Below are positions 51,801 to 61,151 of a stretch of 64,000 nt of DNA, in pieces. Numbering within the stretch: the stretch's first letter is position 1; each line of letters opens with the position of its first letter. The stretch is from Mesorhizobium sp. dw_380 (lineage in GTDB: Bacteria; Pseudomonadota; Alphaproteobacteria; Rhizobiales; Rhizobiaceae). The stretch lies in the NCBI RefSeq assembly GCF_018588885.1, contig NZ_JAFFIW010000023.1, positions 1-64,000 of the forward strand. Direction: 5' to 3'. The notes beneath the pieces were generated by a model that saw only the letters and a list, made by a program, of their open reading frames with translations, did no database searches and had not been told where the DNA came from. The translations under genes and the position numbers were made by a program.

Positions 51801-53120
51801 TCAGATGTTGGCAAGCAATTCGTTGACGCGGCTTTCCATGTCGGAAAGTGCGGCATCGACATCCTTCTGGCCAGTGATTGCAGCGCTCATCTCTTCGCCG
51901 ATAATGTCCTGGATCGCAAACTGGCGCTGTACGGCGGACGGCAACGGCTTGCCGAGGTCGGCGACCGCGGCGATCGTGTTGCGATGCGGCAGAGCCTTGA
52001 AAGCCTCCGAGGTAATGATGGCCTTGTATGCCGGCAGGTGACCGGTGCGCGACCAATCGAAGTCGTTGTCGGCGAAGAACTTCAGGAACTTGCCGATGGC
52101 CGCGGTCTGTTCAGGCGTGCGGTCCTTCTGCGAGACTGCCCAGGTGTGGCCGTCTGCATATTGCGCGTGGGTACCGCCAAACAGTTGCGGATACGGGTAG
52201 ACCGCATAGCCGCCTTTATTGAGCGCGGTACCTTTGGTTTGAGACTGAGCGTTATTGTCACCGACGACCCACGTGCCATTAAGCTGGACGCCGCCTTGAC
52301 CAGCAAGGAAGGCATTGATCGCGCCGCCGTAGTCGAGATCCTTGGTGGTGTACCCCTTGTCGAAGATCGCCTTGTACATCTCGACGACCTTCTTGGCTTC
52401 CGGCGTATTCAGCTTCACATGCTTTGGATCGGCAAAGAAGTCGGAGTTCTGCTGGAAGAGATAGGTGTAGAGGTTGCGCGTGTAGAGTGCGGTCTCATTG
52501 GCCAGATTCTGAACGAAATAAGGCTTGCCGGTCTTCTGCTTGAACTGTTCGGCCTGGGCGAGCAGTTCCTCCGGCGACTTCGGAAGGATCGGTGTCCCGT
52601 CGGCATTGACGAGGTCGGCTTGTTTGAAGAGATCCATGTTGATGTGATAGAGCATCGTCCAGCTGTCGATCGGCAGGCCGTAGATCTTGCCGTCCTTGGT
52701 GGCGCCGTTGCGCGCCGCGTCCGTGAAGGCATCGGGTGTCACGCCGACGGACTTCAAGAGATCGTCGAGCGGCATCAACAGTCCCTTGGACTGGTAGTCC
52801 GAAAGCGCGGATTCATGGATCGTGACGATATCCGGAGCGTCGCCGGAAGCGAACTGCGCGGTCAGCTGGTCATAGCCCGGCCATTCCACGGTGGTGACGC
52901 TGACGTGCACATCGGGATTGTCGGCGTTGAACTTGTTGATCAGCGAGGTGATAATGCCGCATTCGCCGACGGCCTTGCCGACATCGGTGTTGGTGCCGAA
53001 ATCGGCATCGCAAGCACCGAAAAAGCGCTGTACGGTCAGTTCCGTCGCTGCAAGGCTTGGGCTTGCGAGCGCCATTGCGCCAGCAGAGACTGCTGCAAAC
53101 AGCATTTTCCTCATTGTCAT
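51801..53120 (-). CDS. ABC transporter sugar-binding protein (CUT1 family)
   Basis: 439 residues with a signal peptide (residues 1-25, ending PSLAA). The fold is of the solute-binding family 1 (MalE-like): LINKFNADNPDVHVSVTTVEWPGYDQLTAQFASGDAPDIV pattern near 60-100, GKIYGLPIDSWTMLYHINMDLFKQAD near 145 and the hinge segments. Such proteins bind oligo- or monosaccharides in the periplasm. It is the last gene of an operon with a GH51 arabinofuranosidase, so arabinose-containing oligosaccharides are the likely ligand (inference). GGAGGAGG precedes the ATG. A strong terminator follows the stop codon. Confidence 0.9.
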   Translation of the reverse strand: MTMRKMLFAAVSAGAMALASPSLAATELTVQRFFGACDADFGTNTDVGKAVGECGIITSLINKFNADNPDVHVSVTTVEWPGYDQLTAQFASGDAPDIVTIHESALSDYQSKGLLMPLDDLLKSVGVTPDAFTDAARNGATKDGKIYGLPIDSWTMLYHINMDLFKQADLVNADGTPILPKSPEELLAQAEQFKQKTGKPYFVQNLANETALYTRNLYTYLFQQNSDFFADPKHVKLNTPEAKKVVEMYKAIFDKGYTTKDLDYGGAINAFLAGQGGVQLNGTWVVGDNNAQSQTKGTALNKGGYAVYPYPQLFGGTHAQYADGHTWAVSQKDRTPEQTAAIGKFLKFFADNDFDWSRTGHLPAYKAIITSEAFKALPHRNTIAAVADLGKPLPSAVQRQFAIQDIIGEEMSAAITGQKDVDAALSDMESRVNELLANI

Positions 53121-53213
53121 GTCAGTTCCTCCTCCTGAGTTTCGGCCACTCCACCCTGGACTGGCTATGCTTCAATCGCTGCGGCGCGCTCCCCCGCCAC
53201 TGGGCAATTTTCG

Positions 53214-54056
53214 TTATCTCACCGCGGCGCCAGAGACGGCCGTGACGATGTATTTCTGGAAAAAGAGGTAGACGATCAGGATTGGCGCACCGGCGAACAC
53301 GGCCTGCGCCATCAGGAAGCCGATGCCTTCGGACTGGGCGAAATTGGTCTGTGTCGAGGCCATGCCGACGGTCAGCGTGTACATATCCTTGTTTGTTGCC
53401 GAGATCAGCGGCCACAAATAGTCGTTCCATGCGCCGAGGAACGTGAAGATACCGAGGGTTGCTTGTGCAGGCACCGTGAGTGGCAAAAGCACTTTCCAGA
53501 AAATCCTGAACCGGCTCGCATTGTCCAGCATGGCGGCTTCGTCCAGCTCCTTCGGGATGGCCTTGAAATACTGGGTCATCAGGAAGACGCCGAACGAAGC
53601 CGACAGGCCCGGGAGAATGAGTCCAGGATAAGTGTTGTGGAACTTCAGGATGCTGAAGATCTGGTGTCGGGCGACAAGCACGGCCTGTTCGGGAACCGCC
53701 AAACCGAAAAGCACGATGACGAACAGGATGTGTCGGCCGGGGAAGTTCAGCCGTGCAAAGCCGTAACCGGCGAGCGACGACAGGATCAGCGTCCCGAGTG
53801 TCAACCCGCCCGAGACGATGATGCTGTTGCGCACCCAGATGAACACCGACGAGGTGCCGACGGTGTTGATGTAGTTCTTCAGCGTATAGGGCGCGTGAAA
53901 CACGGAATTGGGATCGGCCATCAGCTCGGCATTGTCCTTGAGCGACAGGCCAACGACCCACAGAACCGGCGCGATCATGACGATCGACAGCAGGATGACG
54001 AGGACCAGCAGGACGCGATCGCTAAATGCCCTTCCCTTGATGGCTGGAATGCTCAT
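53214..54056 (-). CDS. ABC sugar transporter permease (MalG-like)
   Basis: 280 residues with six membrane segments. The inner-membrane permease signature EAA-loop reads ELDEAAMLDNASRFRIFWKVLLPL at about residue 178. It pairs with the second permease of this operon (MalF-like) to form the pore of a CUT1 sugar importer. Its start overlaps the MalF-like stop (ATGA), showing coupling. The binding protein gene follows 93 bases downstream. Substrate inferred from the operon: arabinosides. Confidence 0.92.
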   Translation of the reverse strand: MSIPAIKGRAFSDRVLLVLVILLSIVMIAPVLWVVGLSLKDNAELMADPNSVFHAPYTLKNYINTVGTSSVFIWVRNSIIVSGGLTLGTLILSSLAGYGFARLNFPGRHILFVIVLFGLAVPEQAVLVARHQIFSILKFHNTYPGLILPGLSASFGVFLMTQYFKAIPKELDEAAMLDNASRFRIFWKVLLPLTVPAQATLGIFTFLGAWNDYLWPLISATNKDMYTLTVGMASTQTNFAQSEGIGFLMAQAVFAGAPILIVYLFFQKYIVTAVSGAAVR

Positions 54057-54988
54057 GCCCGGTCTCCCTTGTTGCGTGCGACGAGGTACTGGGCCATGGC
54101 CGCGACAAGGATGAGGATGAACAGGATTTCCGATGCCGCGGCGCCCATGCCCAGATCCCAGCGACGGAATGCGGTGTCATAGATGTAAAGAACGATCGGC
54201 TTGGTCAGGTTGTTCGGACCGCCGCGCGTCATCAGCCAGGCCTGCCCGAACAACTGGAACTGCAGCACGATCTGGATGATGATCACCAGGATGAAAGTGC
54301 GTTTGATCGACGGCAGCGTGATCGAGCGTAACGTCTGCCAGCGATTGGCATTGTCCAGGGCTGCCGCTTCGTAAATATCGCGCGGGATCTGCTGCAGCGC
54401 CGAGAGAAAGAGCATCATCGGCAGGCCGATGCACCACCAGATGGTGGCAATGGCGATGCCGATCATCGCAAGGCTGGGATTGGAAATGAAAGCTGGGGCG
54501 GTCGCGCCGAACCATCCGTAGATCGTCGACAACAGGCCGACATTCGGAATGAAGACGATGCGCCAGATCAGCGTGACGATGGTGACTGACAGCACCGAGG
54601 AAGAAAAGAACAGCGTCCGCAGCACCGCGGCGGTGCGCGTGCGGCGGTTGAGGCAAAGTGCCAGAAAAAGGCCGATCAGCGCCAGCGTCGGCACTGTCAG
54701 AAGCACGAAATAGAAGGTGTTCCAGATCGATTGCAGGAAGACCTTGTCGTTATAGAGCCTGACGTAGTTGCCGAGACCGACAAAATTTCCGGACGAGAAC
54801 GTGTCGGCCTTGTGGAAGCTCAGCCAGATCCCCCACAGCAGCGGGAAGAGCAGCAGCGTCGTGAAGAAGAACAGGAACGGCGCGACGAAAATGATGTTTC
54901 GCCATTGCGGCGCGTAGATATCGGCGCTTGGGGTTCTGACGCTCGCGGCCGGCGTCGCGGTGTGCGGCATCGCCAATTGGTCAGCCAT
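54053..54988 (-). CDS. ABC sugar transporter permease (MalF-like)
   Basis: 311 residues. Short hydrophilic N-terminus, six hydrophobic segments from about residue 30, and the EAA loop DIYEAAALDNANRWQTLRSITLP near residue 220. It is the MalF-type half of the permease pair in a CUT1 sugar importer. The ATG at MADQLAM is preferred because GGGGAGG precedes it; an upstream in-frame extension overlaps the ATPase gene and has no similarity. It begins one base after the ATPase stop, and its stop overlaps the next permease start. Confidence 0.92.
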   Translation of the reverse strand: MADQLAMPHTATPAASVRTPSADIYAPQWRNIIFVAPFLFFFTTLLLFPLLWGIWLSFHKADTFSSGNFVGLGNYVRLYNDKVFLQSIWNTFYFVLLTVPTLALIGLFLALCLNRRTRTAAVLRTLFFSSSVLSVTIVTLIWRIVFIPNVGLLSTIYGWFGATAPAFISNPSLAMIGIAIATIWWCIGLPMMLFLSALQQIPRDIYEAAALDNANRWQTLRSITLPSIKRTFILVIIIQIVLQFQLFGQAWLMTRGGPNNLTKPIVLYIYDTAFRRWDLGMGAAASEILFILILVAAMAQYLVARNKGDRA

Positions 54989-54989
54989 G

Positions 54990-56081
54990 TCAGGCCTCCC
55001 CTGCGTGCCAGGCGCGGCCAGCCTCGCTGAACAGATGCGACTTCTTGCCGTCGAAGGCGAGCCCGACCTTGTGGCCGACCGCGACGCGGCTGTTGCCGAC
55101 ATCCGAGCCGACGATCTGCAGGCCATCGCCCAGCCTTGCGTAGATCAAGGTGCGTTCACCGAGCCGCTCGAGCACATCGACCACGCCATCGGCATCGCCC
55201 TGCCCGGCGGGAACGATGCGAACGTCTTCCGAACGGATGCCGAAGCTGTAATTGCCATCGGCCAACAGATTGGACGCGATCTCGGTCTGGACCGCTATGC
55301 CGTCGGCGAATTTGACCTTGGCATTGCCGCCCGATCTGTCGAGTGTCGCATCGACAAAGTTCATCGCCGGCGCACCGACGAAGCCCGCGACGAATTTGGT
55401 TGCCGGGCGATCGTAGATCTCCATGGGAGAGCCGATCTGTTCGATTTTGCGATTGTTCATGACGACGATGCGGTCGGCGAGCGTCATTGCCTCGACCTGG
55501 TCGTGGGTGACGAAGATCATTGTCGATTGCAGGCGTTGATGAAGCTGGGCAAGTTCGATGCGGGTGCGGGTGCGCAAAGCCGCATCGAGATTGGAGAGCG
55601 GCTCGTCGAACAGGAAGGCCTTCGGCTCCTTGACGATCGCACGGCCGATGGCAACGCGCTGGCGCTGGCCGCCGGAGAGCTGGCCTGGCTTGCGCTCAAG
55701 CAAGTGTGGCATTTCGAGGATGCGGGAGGCTTCGTTGATCCGCGCGTCGATGATCTGCCGTGATACGCCGATATTCTCAAGCCCGAAGGCCATGTTGTCG
55801 CGCACGGTCATATGCGGATAAAGCGCATAGGACTGGAACACCATGGCAATGCCGCGCTTGCCCGGCGGCAGATGATCGATACGCTGATCGTTGATGGCGA
55901 TCTCGCCGCTATCGACGGTTTCGAGGCCAGCGATCATTCGCAGAAGCGTCGATTTCCCACAGCCGGACGGTCCAAGGAACACGATGAATTCGCGTGCCTT
56001 GATGGACAGCGACAAATCCTCCAGCACCGACATGGCACCGAACTGCTTGCTCACATTCCTGATTTCGATATCGGCCGTCAC
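54990..56081 (-). CDS. ABC sugar transporter ATP-binding protein (UgpC/MsmK type)
   Basis: 363 residues from a GTG start, chosen because AGGAGGAGCG lies just upstream and the alignable protein begins at IEIRNVSKQFG. Walker A GPSGCGKST near residue 36, Q-loop VFQSYALYPHMTV, signature LSGGQRQRVAIGRAI near 133, Walker B FLFDEPLSNLDAAL and the switch His in VTHDQVEAM. A C-terminal TOBE domain (about 240-360) is present, as in sugar importers that share regulatory functions. It powers the two permeases encoded downstream. The GH51 gene precedes it by 50 bases. ATG starts upstream (56108) exist but are less well placed. Confidence 0.91.
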   Translation of the reverse strand: MTADIEIRNVSKQFGAMSVLEDLSLSIKAREFIVFLGPSGCGKSTLLRMIAGLETVDSGEIAINDQRIDHLPPGKRGIAMVFQSYALYPHMTVRDNMAFGLENIGVSRQIIDARINEASRILEMPHLLERKPGQLSGGQRQRVAIGRAIVKEPKAFLFDEPLSNLDAALRTRTRIELAQLHQRLQSTMIFVTHDQVEAMTLADRIVVMNNRKIEQIGSPMEIYDRPATKFVAGFVGAPAMNFVDATLDRSGGNAKVKFADGIAVQTEIASNLLADGNYSFGIRSEDVRIVPAGQGDADGVVDVLERLGERTLIYARLGDGLQIVGSDVGNSRVAVGHKVGLAFDGKKSHLFSEAGRAWHAGEA

Positions 56082-56131
56082 GTCGACGCTCCTCCTCAGC
56101 GCATGCACTTTCCGATAATGCGCGCCTGAAG

Positions 56132-57643
56132 TCAGACCTTGAGGCGGATCATCTGATAGGAATAGGCTGGCAGCGACAGGGTCAGCTTGCCGCCTGTCAC
56201 TGAGGCGCCTGACCCGTTCCTGGGAATGACATTGCCGGGACTCTCGGCCGAATTGACGGCTTTCAGATCCGCGTGCGTCATCATCTGGTGATCTGCAATG
56301 TCAGCCGCGCCGAAGCCGGCGATATCGATCACGGTTTCGATTGCCTCGCTCGAATGGCGGTTGACGGCAAAGAAGGTGACATGGCCGGTTTTCGTGTCAT
56401 GCACGCCGGTGACATCGACATAGGAAACGTCGCCGGCGACAGCGGACTTGTAGGTCGGGCTTTCCACCTTGAGATCCAGCGCATTGCCGCGCCCGTAGAG
56501 CGAGGCAAAGAGATAGGGATAGAAGGTCGTCTGGCGCCAGGCCGGGCCATTCGGAACGGTCATGATCGGCGCGATAACGTTGACCAGTTGGGCCAGGCAG
56601 GCGATCTTGACGACGTCGGAACGGCGGATGAAGGTGTTGAGGATCAAGCCGACCTGTAGCACATCCTCGAAATTGTAGATGTCTTCGAGCAACGGCGGGG
56701 CGAAGGGCCAGCCATCATTGCCACCGAGGATCTTCTTGTCCCTTTCCTTGGAATGGTACCAGACGTTCCATTCGTCGAATGAGATGTAGACCTGCTTGCT
56801 GGAGCGCTTCTTGGCCTTGACATAGGCGATGACGCCGGCGACCGAGGCGATGTAGTCGTCGAGCTTCTTGTTCATCGCCAGATAGTTCGGCGCGTCATTG
56901 GCTTCATTGTCGAAATACATGTGCAGCGAGATGTAATCGATCTCGTTGTAGGTGTGGTCGAGAACGGTCGCTTCCCATTCTGGATAGGTCGGCATCTTGG
57001 CATTCGAAGAGCCGCAGACGACGAGTTCGAGCGACTTGGAAAAGGCGCGCATCGCCTTGGCGGTCTCATGCGCCAGGCGGCCGTACTCATCAGCGGTCTT
57101 GTGGCCGATCTGCCAGGGCCCGTCCATTTCGTTGCCGAGGCACCAAAGCTTGACGTCGAAGGGCTCCTTGCGGCCGTTGGCGATACGCTTGTCGCTCCAC
57201 TCACTGCCACCTGGATGATTGGTGTATTCCAGAAAGTTGCGGGCTTCATCGAGCCCACGCGAGCCGAGATTGACGGCGAGCATCATCTCGGTGTTGGCGG
57301 AGGTGCACCAATCGGCGAACTCATGCAGGCCGACTTCGTTGCTTTCCGACGTGTGCCAGGCGAGGTCGAGACGCACCGGGCGCTCTTCCTTAGGGCCAAC
57401 GCCGTCTTCCCAATTGTAAGCGGATACAAAATTGCCGCCGGGATAGCGGACGATCGGAACGTTGAGTTCCCTGACGAGATCGATGACGTCCTGGCGCATA
57501 CCATTGGCGTCCGCGGTCGAATGGCCGGGCTCATAGATGCCGGTGTAAACCGCGCGCCCCAGATGCTCGATGAAGGATCCGTAGAGCCTCGGATCGATTT
57601 CCGAGACAACATAACGCGGATGCGCCATAACGGCTGCCTTCAT
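56132..57643 (-). CDS. abfA: Alpha-L-arabinofuranosidase, GH51
   Basis: 503 residues. Releases terminal L-arabinofuranose from arabinan, arabinoxylan or arabinogalactan fragments. GH51 features: the N-terminal SFIEHLGRAVYTGIYEPG segment near residue 25, the acid/base Glu in LWCLGNEMDGPW near 167, the nucleophile Glu in SFDEWNVWY near 290, and a C-terminal beta domain ending AYSYQMIRLKV. No signal peptide, so it acts on imported oligosaccharides in the cytoplasm. The ATG at MKAAVMA has GGGAGG upstream. It is encoded directly upstream of a CUT1 importer and downstream of an HTH regulator, a coherent plant cell-wall arabinoside unit. A palindrome lies 26 bases before its start. Confidence 0.93.
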   Translation of the reverse strand: MKAAVMAHPRYVVSEIDPRLYGSFIEHLGRAVYTGIYEPGHSTADANGMRQDVIDLVRELNVPIVRYPGGNFVSAYNWEDGVGPKEERPVRLDLAWHTSESNEVGLHEFADWCTSANTEMMLAVNLGSRGLDEARNFLEYTNHPGGSEWSDKRIANGRKEPFDVKLWCLGNEMDGPWQIGHKTADEYGRLAHETAKAMRAFSKSLELVVCGSSNAKMPTYPEWEATVLDHTYNEIDYISLHMYFDNEANDAPNYLAMNKKLDDYIASVAGVIAYVKAKKRSSKQVYISFDEWNVWYHSKERDKKILGGNDGWPFAPPLLEDIYNFEDVLQVGLILNTFIRRSDVVKIACLAQLVNVIAPIMTVPNGPAWRQTTFYPYLFASLYGRGNALDLKVESPTYKSAVAGDVSYVDVTGVHDTKTGHVTFFAVNRHSSEAIETVIDIAGFGAADIADHQMMTHADLKAVNSAESPGNVIPRNGSGASVTGGKLTLSLPAYSYQMIRLKV

Positions 57644-57668
57644 GCATTCCTCCCACGATATCACAAAT

Positions 57669-57684
57669 GATGATTTAAATCATC
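57669..57684. promoter_or_regulatory. Candidate operator upstream of the arabinofuranosidase gene
   Basis: GATGATTTAAATCATC is a perfect 16-base palindrome, 26 bases before the ATG of the arabinofuranosidase gene. It is flanked at about equal distance by two GATATC sites (57657-57662 and 57691-57696). A related palindrome, TGATTTAATCA, sits upstream of the regulator gene. Binding by the HTH regulator encoded next is a reasonable guess. Confidence 0.6.
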
Positions 57685-57825
57685 TTATCCGATATCAAAG
57701 GCGACCGGCGACCGCTCGTCAAGTCAAAACAGTCAAAAGTCTGATAATTGACTAGAGATTTTGCCTGCAGATGAAGGCAACAGGCTGAAATTGCTCCGCT
57801 TTCTTTAAAACCCGGTTTTGTGATA

Positions 57826-58752
57826 TCAACTGGTTTTGATCCGAAGCAAGATGTCCTGGTCGTAATTTCCAAACCCCTTGCCGAAAATGTTGACCCCGCC
57901 CGGCCGCTTGGCATCGTCTTTGACGCCGATACGGACGCGGATCGAATGATGGGCCTTGAGGTCGAGTGCGGCGAGGCTGACTTCGGAAATCCTGACGCCG
58001 TCGACATAGGTGCCATCAGTGGAAATTCGCCAGTTCTTGAGCTTGCCATATTGCGAGCCCTTGAGCTTCCACCAGGAAGGTGTGAACACGCCGCGCTTGT
58101 CGCCAAAATCACCGGGTGACGTCCAGGTGCCGACATCGACGCCATTGATCGCCAATGTGATGTCGGAGGGCCAGTCGGCGCTGGTGCCCGGCACCTCCGA
58201 GGACAGTTCCGCCAACACTTCGAGCCCAGTGATCTCGGCATTGGCGAGCTTGGCATTGTTGGGGAACTGGTATTCGACAAAGCCGCGCGTGAACCACAAT
58301 AGGCCCGCCTTCATACGGTCCGGATCGAGGAATGTGTTCGGCACGTCGAGCAGACCGATGATGCCGTCCGGCGAGCACAGGCCGCAGGGCGCCGTCACCT
58401 CGAAGCCGGTGTAAAGTCCGATCGGCATCGACACTTCGATCGCGTCATTCTTGACGGCACGATATTCGCTCTTGAAGACCACGAGCACTTCTTCGGCGGT
58501 CGGATAGCAAATCTTCTGGCTGCCCTTCTTCGCCTTCTGGTTCTCGGTGCGAATCAGGCCCGCATCCTCAAGCACCTGGATATTGGTCGAGACTGTCGAT
58601 TGCGGCAGCGACAACACAGCGGCGATGTCGTTGACATTCATCGGCCCTTTTTCATGCAGCAGTTTCAGCATGGAAATGCGCGCCAAGGAGGCAAGCCCCT
58701 TGAGCACGGCAATGCCCTCCTCGGGTTCGATCACCAGAAAATTGCGACTCAT
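57826..58752 (-). CDS. ArsR-like HTH transcriptional regulator with C-terminal ligand-binding-type domain
   Basis: 308 residues. The N-terminal winged helix (about residues 12-75) reads EEGIAVLKGLASLARISMLKLL, then MNVNDIAAVLSLPQSTVSTNIQVLEDAGLI, an ArsR-type reader with a short charged wing (NQKAKKGSQK). A linker with three Cys (CYPT and APCGLCSP) follows, then about 170 residues of beta-rich sequence (ADWPSDITLAINGVDVGTW, GGVNIFGKGFGNYDQDI), of a carbohydrate-recognition kind that would sense sugar. It is encoded directly upstream of the arabinofuranosidase gene (182 bases) and transcribed the same way, and palindromes before both genes suggest it controls both. Whether it represses or activates is not visible. 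Confidence 0.82.
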   Translation of the reverse strand: MSRNFLVIEPEEGIAVLKGLASLARISMLKLLHEKGPMNVNDIAAVLSLPQSTVSTNIQVLEDAGLIRTENQKAKKGSQKICYPTAEEVLVVFKSEYRAVKNDAIEVSMPIGLYTGFEVTAPCGLCSPDGIIGLLDVPNTFLDPDRMKAGLLWFTRGFVEYQFPNNAKLANAEITGLEVLAELSSEVPGTSADWPSDITLAINGVDVGTWTSPGDFGDKRGVFTPSWWKLKGSQYGKLKNWRISTDGTYVDGVRISEVSLAALDLKAHHSIRVRIGVKDDAKRPGGVNIFGKGFGNYDQDILLRIKTS

Positions 58753-58801
58753 GAATGGCCAGTCTATCCATACCCGAAGTTGCCTTGTATATCTGGGAAT
58801 C

Positions 58802-58812
58802 TGATTTAATCA
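58802..58812. promoter_or_regulatory. Candidate operator upstream of the regulator gene
   Basis: TGATTTAATCA is a perfect 11-base palindrome, 49 bases upstream of the regulator ATG. It shares the TGATTTA half-site with the palindrome before the arabinofuranosidase gene, with one base less in the centre. Autoregulation is the simplest reading; there is no experimental evidence here. Confidence 0.5.
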
Positions 58813-58911
58813 ATGCGCTGACCGAACCCATCGCCCTTTATTGGGCCGGAACCGCGCAGCGTTCGGCGTGCGGACCACGCGCATGCCTCGGGTAGAGAGC
58901 GGCAGAACCGA

Positions 58912-59727
58912 TCAGCCCCGGGCCGCCTGTCCGGTCACTCGTCCTTCTGCCGGCTCATAGCCGTATGCTTCGCCCTTACGCACCACGCGACCAATGCCCG
59001 GCCTGCCAAGGTGCGCGCCGGCGATCCACGTCCCCGCCTCGGCCGCGTCGTGGAAAACCCTTAGGCGGGTTGCGCATGCGGTCAGCTGATCGTCGTCATA
59101 GCCCCAACTGAACGCGGGATTGCCGAACTGCAAGGCCGGCACATGAACGACGTCCCCGAAGAATAGGAAACGGTCCTCGTCCGTGTCGAACGCGTAGCCG
59201 GTATGACCGGCAGCATGACCGGGCAGGGCGACCGCCCTCAATCGCTCAGCCACCTGGTCGCCATTCTGGATGGGCCTCAGCAGGGGCCGGAACTGCGCAA
59301 GGTGCGCGTAAGCGAAAAAGCTCTCCACAGCCGCCTCGGGAATGACGATCGCCTTCAAGTTTGGAAAGAGCGCTCGGCCGTCGGGGGTCAAAAGTCCGTG
59401 CACATGATCCTGGTGGGTGTGGGTGAGCGCCAGGACCGTGATCGAAGCCGGGGCGATCTTGGCTTCCGCCATGGCCTGCTCGAGACGCCCCACTGTCGAG
59501 ACCCAGCCCCCTCCTCCGCTGTCGATCAGAACGCCTGGACCTGCGAGGGCAAAGCAATTGACAGACAGGCGAAGCGCCCCTGCCTGCGCGGCTTGCGGCA
59601 CCGGATTGTCCTGCGGATCCCGCAGAAGGTCCGCTGGCATCTCGATGTAACCGTCCGAGAGCGACCAGACGCGCCACCTTCCCGACGTGCCGCCGAGGAC
59701 GTTGTCGCTTTGCGATGTCACGATCAT
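58912..59727 (-). CDS. Metallo-beta-lactamase-fold hydrolase
   Basis: 271 residues. The metal-binding motif HTHQDHVHG (HxHxDH) is near residue 101, with further ligands His in LPGHAAGHTGYA and Asp in FFGDVVHV. This is the lactonase/quorum-quenching or glyoxalase II-like type of small-molecule hydrolase; the substrate is not known. The ATG is taken at MIVTSQ because AGGTGG precedes it; an ATG 21 codons earlier (59790) has no spaced ribosome site but would add a Phe/Ala-rich N-terminus. It is convergent with nothing nearby and stands alone. Confidence 0.82.
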   Translation of the reverse strand: MIVTSQSDNVLGGTSGRWRVWSLSDGYIEMPADLLRDPQDNPVPQAAQAGALRLSVNCFALAGPGVLIDSGGGGWVSTVGRLEQAMAEAKIAPASITVLALTHTHQDHVHGLLTPDGRALFPNLKAIVIPEAAVESFFAYAHLAQFRPLLRPIQNGDQVAERLRAVALPGHAAGHTGYAFDTDEDRFLFFGDVVHVPALQFGNPAFSWGYDDDQLTACATRLRVFHDAAEAGTWIAGAHLGRPGIGRVVRKGEAYGYEPAEGRVTGQAARG

Positions 59728-60153
59728 AAGGCCACCTGCCGCAAACGAAAATGGAGAGTAGGTTCGATTGTCACCATTGGCTCTTTGCATCCTCCACGCT
59801 AGGCGTGGGGAGCCGGTGAAGATTTATCCGGAAAGCATCCGATCTCGAAACAAAAACGGGAGCAATCAGCGCATACCCCATTCGCGGCAACTGGATACGA
59901 TGCATGGGCCATCGTGCCCGCTGGTTGACATTATTATTCAGGAGAAGCTAATGAAATAGCCGTTTCTGAGACGCGACGGATCTCGCGCCTCTTTACCTGG
60001 ATTCGATGTGATTTGGTCGCGATCGCAATCCCCTTGGTCGGATGGAAGGGAACGCCCGAGTAATTTTGCCGCGAATTCGCCTGATCATTGAGAGCAGACT
60101 GACACCATGGCAGCATAGCCGTTTTTACCGAAGGGGAGAAAACGAAGTCGCCA
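59728..60153. other. Intergenic region upstream of the glycosyltransferase group
   Basis: 426 bases between divergent genes. A TTGACA hexamer at 59925-59930 is followed 17 bases later by CTAATG, a poor -10 box, so a weak promoter for the glycosyltransferase genes is possible. A small hairpin (CCACGC and GCGTGG around TAG) lies at 59794-59808. A GGAG-preceded ATG-AAA-TAG at 59951-59959 is probably incidental. No gene was recognised. Confidence 0.4.
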
Positions 60154-61149
60154 ATGATTCAGCACAAAACCACGGTTGGCGTCGTGGTCCCGATGTTCAA
60201 TGCTGAGAGAACCATTCGCTCTACCCTGACCAGCATCTGCCGGCAGAACTACCAGGCATTGGACATTATCGTGGTCGACGATGGTTCGACGGACGAGTCC
60301 GCATCGATCGTGGCCTCCTATGCCGAAAAAGATCGGCGCATACGCCTCATAGAACAGTCGAATGGCGGCGTTGCGCACGCTCGCAACCGCGGCGCGGCTT
60401 CCACGGACGCGGAATTTCTGGCGTTTGTCGACGCAGATGATCTTTGGGCCCCTTCGAAAATCGCACTGCAATTGCGCGCCTTGCAGGAAGGTGGTCCTTC
60501 GGCGGGCTTGGCCTATTGCTGGTTTGCGCATATCGACCAGGATGGTCGGGTATTCTCGTTGCGCCATCAGCCTGACGCCGAAGGTCACGTATTCCAGCGC
60601 ATGTGCAGACAAAACCTGGTCGGCAACGGTAGCTCGATGCTCTTGCGTCGCTCTGCATTCGAGCGAGTGGGGCAATTCGATCCGTCCTTGCGAGCCAGGA
60701 ACGCACAAGGCTGCGAGGATCTTCTGATGTGCCTCAGAATGGCGGAAAGTTACGAGTTCCGCGTCGTGCCTCAGTACCTTGTCGGTTACCGGATGACGAA
60801 CGTCAACATGTCGAGCGATGTCATGCAGATGCTTCGTTCCTGTGAAATTGTCCTTGCCGAATTTCGTGAAAAATATCCGTCATTCGGGAGCGATTTTGAT
60901 GCCCATTTGTTCGACATGATCCATTGGCTTGCCACAAGAGCTTTGATTGAGGGACGATTTTTCGCGGCCGGCGAACTGCTCAAGAGGCTCTTTGTAACGG
61001 AACCGGGCGTTGCGATCTCTCGCCTGCCCAATATGCTGGAAGAGTATTGCAGGGCCCGACTGGTTCCTCGATGGCTCAAGATGGGTGTCAGACGAATGCG
61101 AAACGACAAGAGCGAATTTCGGCCCCTTTATAGCGAAATGAGCTGGTGA
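60154..61149 (+). CDS. Glycosyltransferase family 2
   Basis: 331 residues, GT-A fold. The N-terminus TVGVVVPMFNAERTIRSTL leads to VVDDGSTDES near residue 45 and the DxD motif FVDADD near 92; GCEDLLMCLRMAE near 186 carries the acceptor-side ED motif. It transfers a sugar from a nucleotide donor in the cytoplasm. The stop codon overlaps an upstream GTG of the next gene and lies 2 bases from its ATG, so the three glycosyltransferase genes form an operon. No strong ribosome site; GGGGAG lies 16 bases upstream of the ATG. Confidence 0.88.
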   Translation: MIQHKTTVGVVVPMFNAERTIRSTLTSICRQNYQALDIIVVDDGSTDESASIVASYAEKDRRIRLIEQSNGGVAHARNRGAASTDAEFLAFVDADDLWAPSKIALQLRALQEGGPSAGLAYCWFAHIDQDGRVFSLRHQPDAEGHVFQRMCRQNLVGNGSSMLLRRSAFERVGQFDPSLRARNAQGCEDLLMCLRMAESYEFRVVPQYLVGYRMTNVNMSSDVMQMLRSCEIVLAEFREKYPSFGSDFDAHLFDMIHWLATRALIEGRFFAAGELLKRLFVTEPGVAISRLPNMLEEYCRARLVPRWLKMGVRRMRNDKSEFRPLYSEMSW

Positions 61150-61151
61150 AG

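Noticed and set aside
51984..53138. 384-codon plus-strand frame
   Set aside because: Antisense to the clear sugar-binding protein gene, which has signal peptide, ribosome site and terminator.
59951..59959. Minimal start-Lys-stop frame after a GGAG
   Set aside because: Too short to argue for; such triplets are common by chance and no conserved context is visible.
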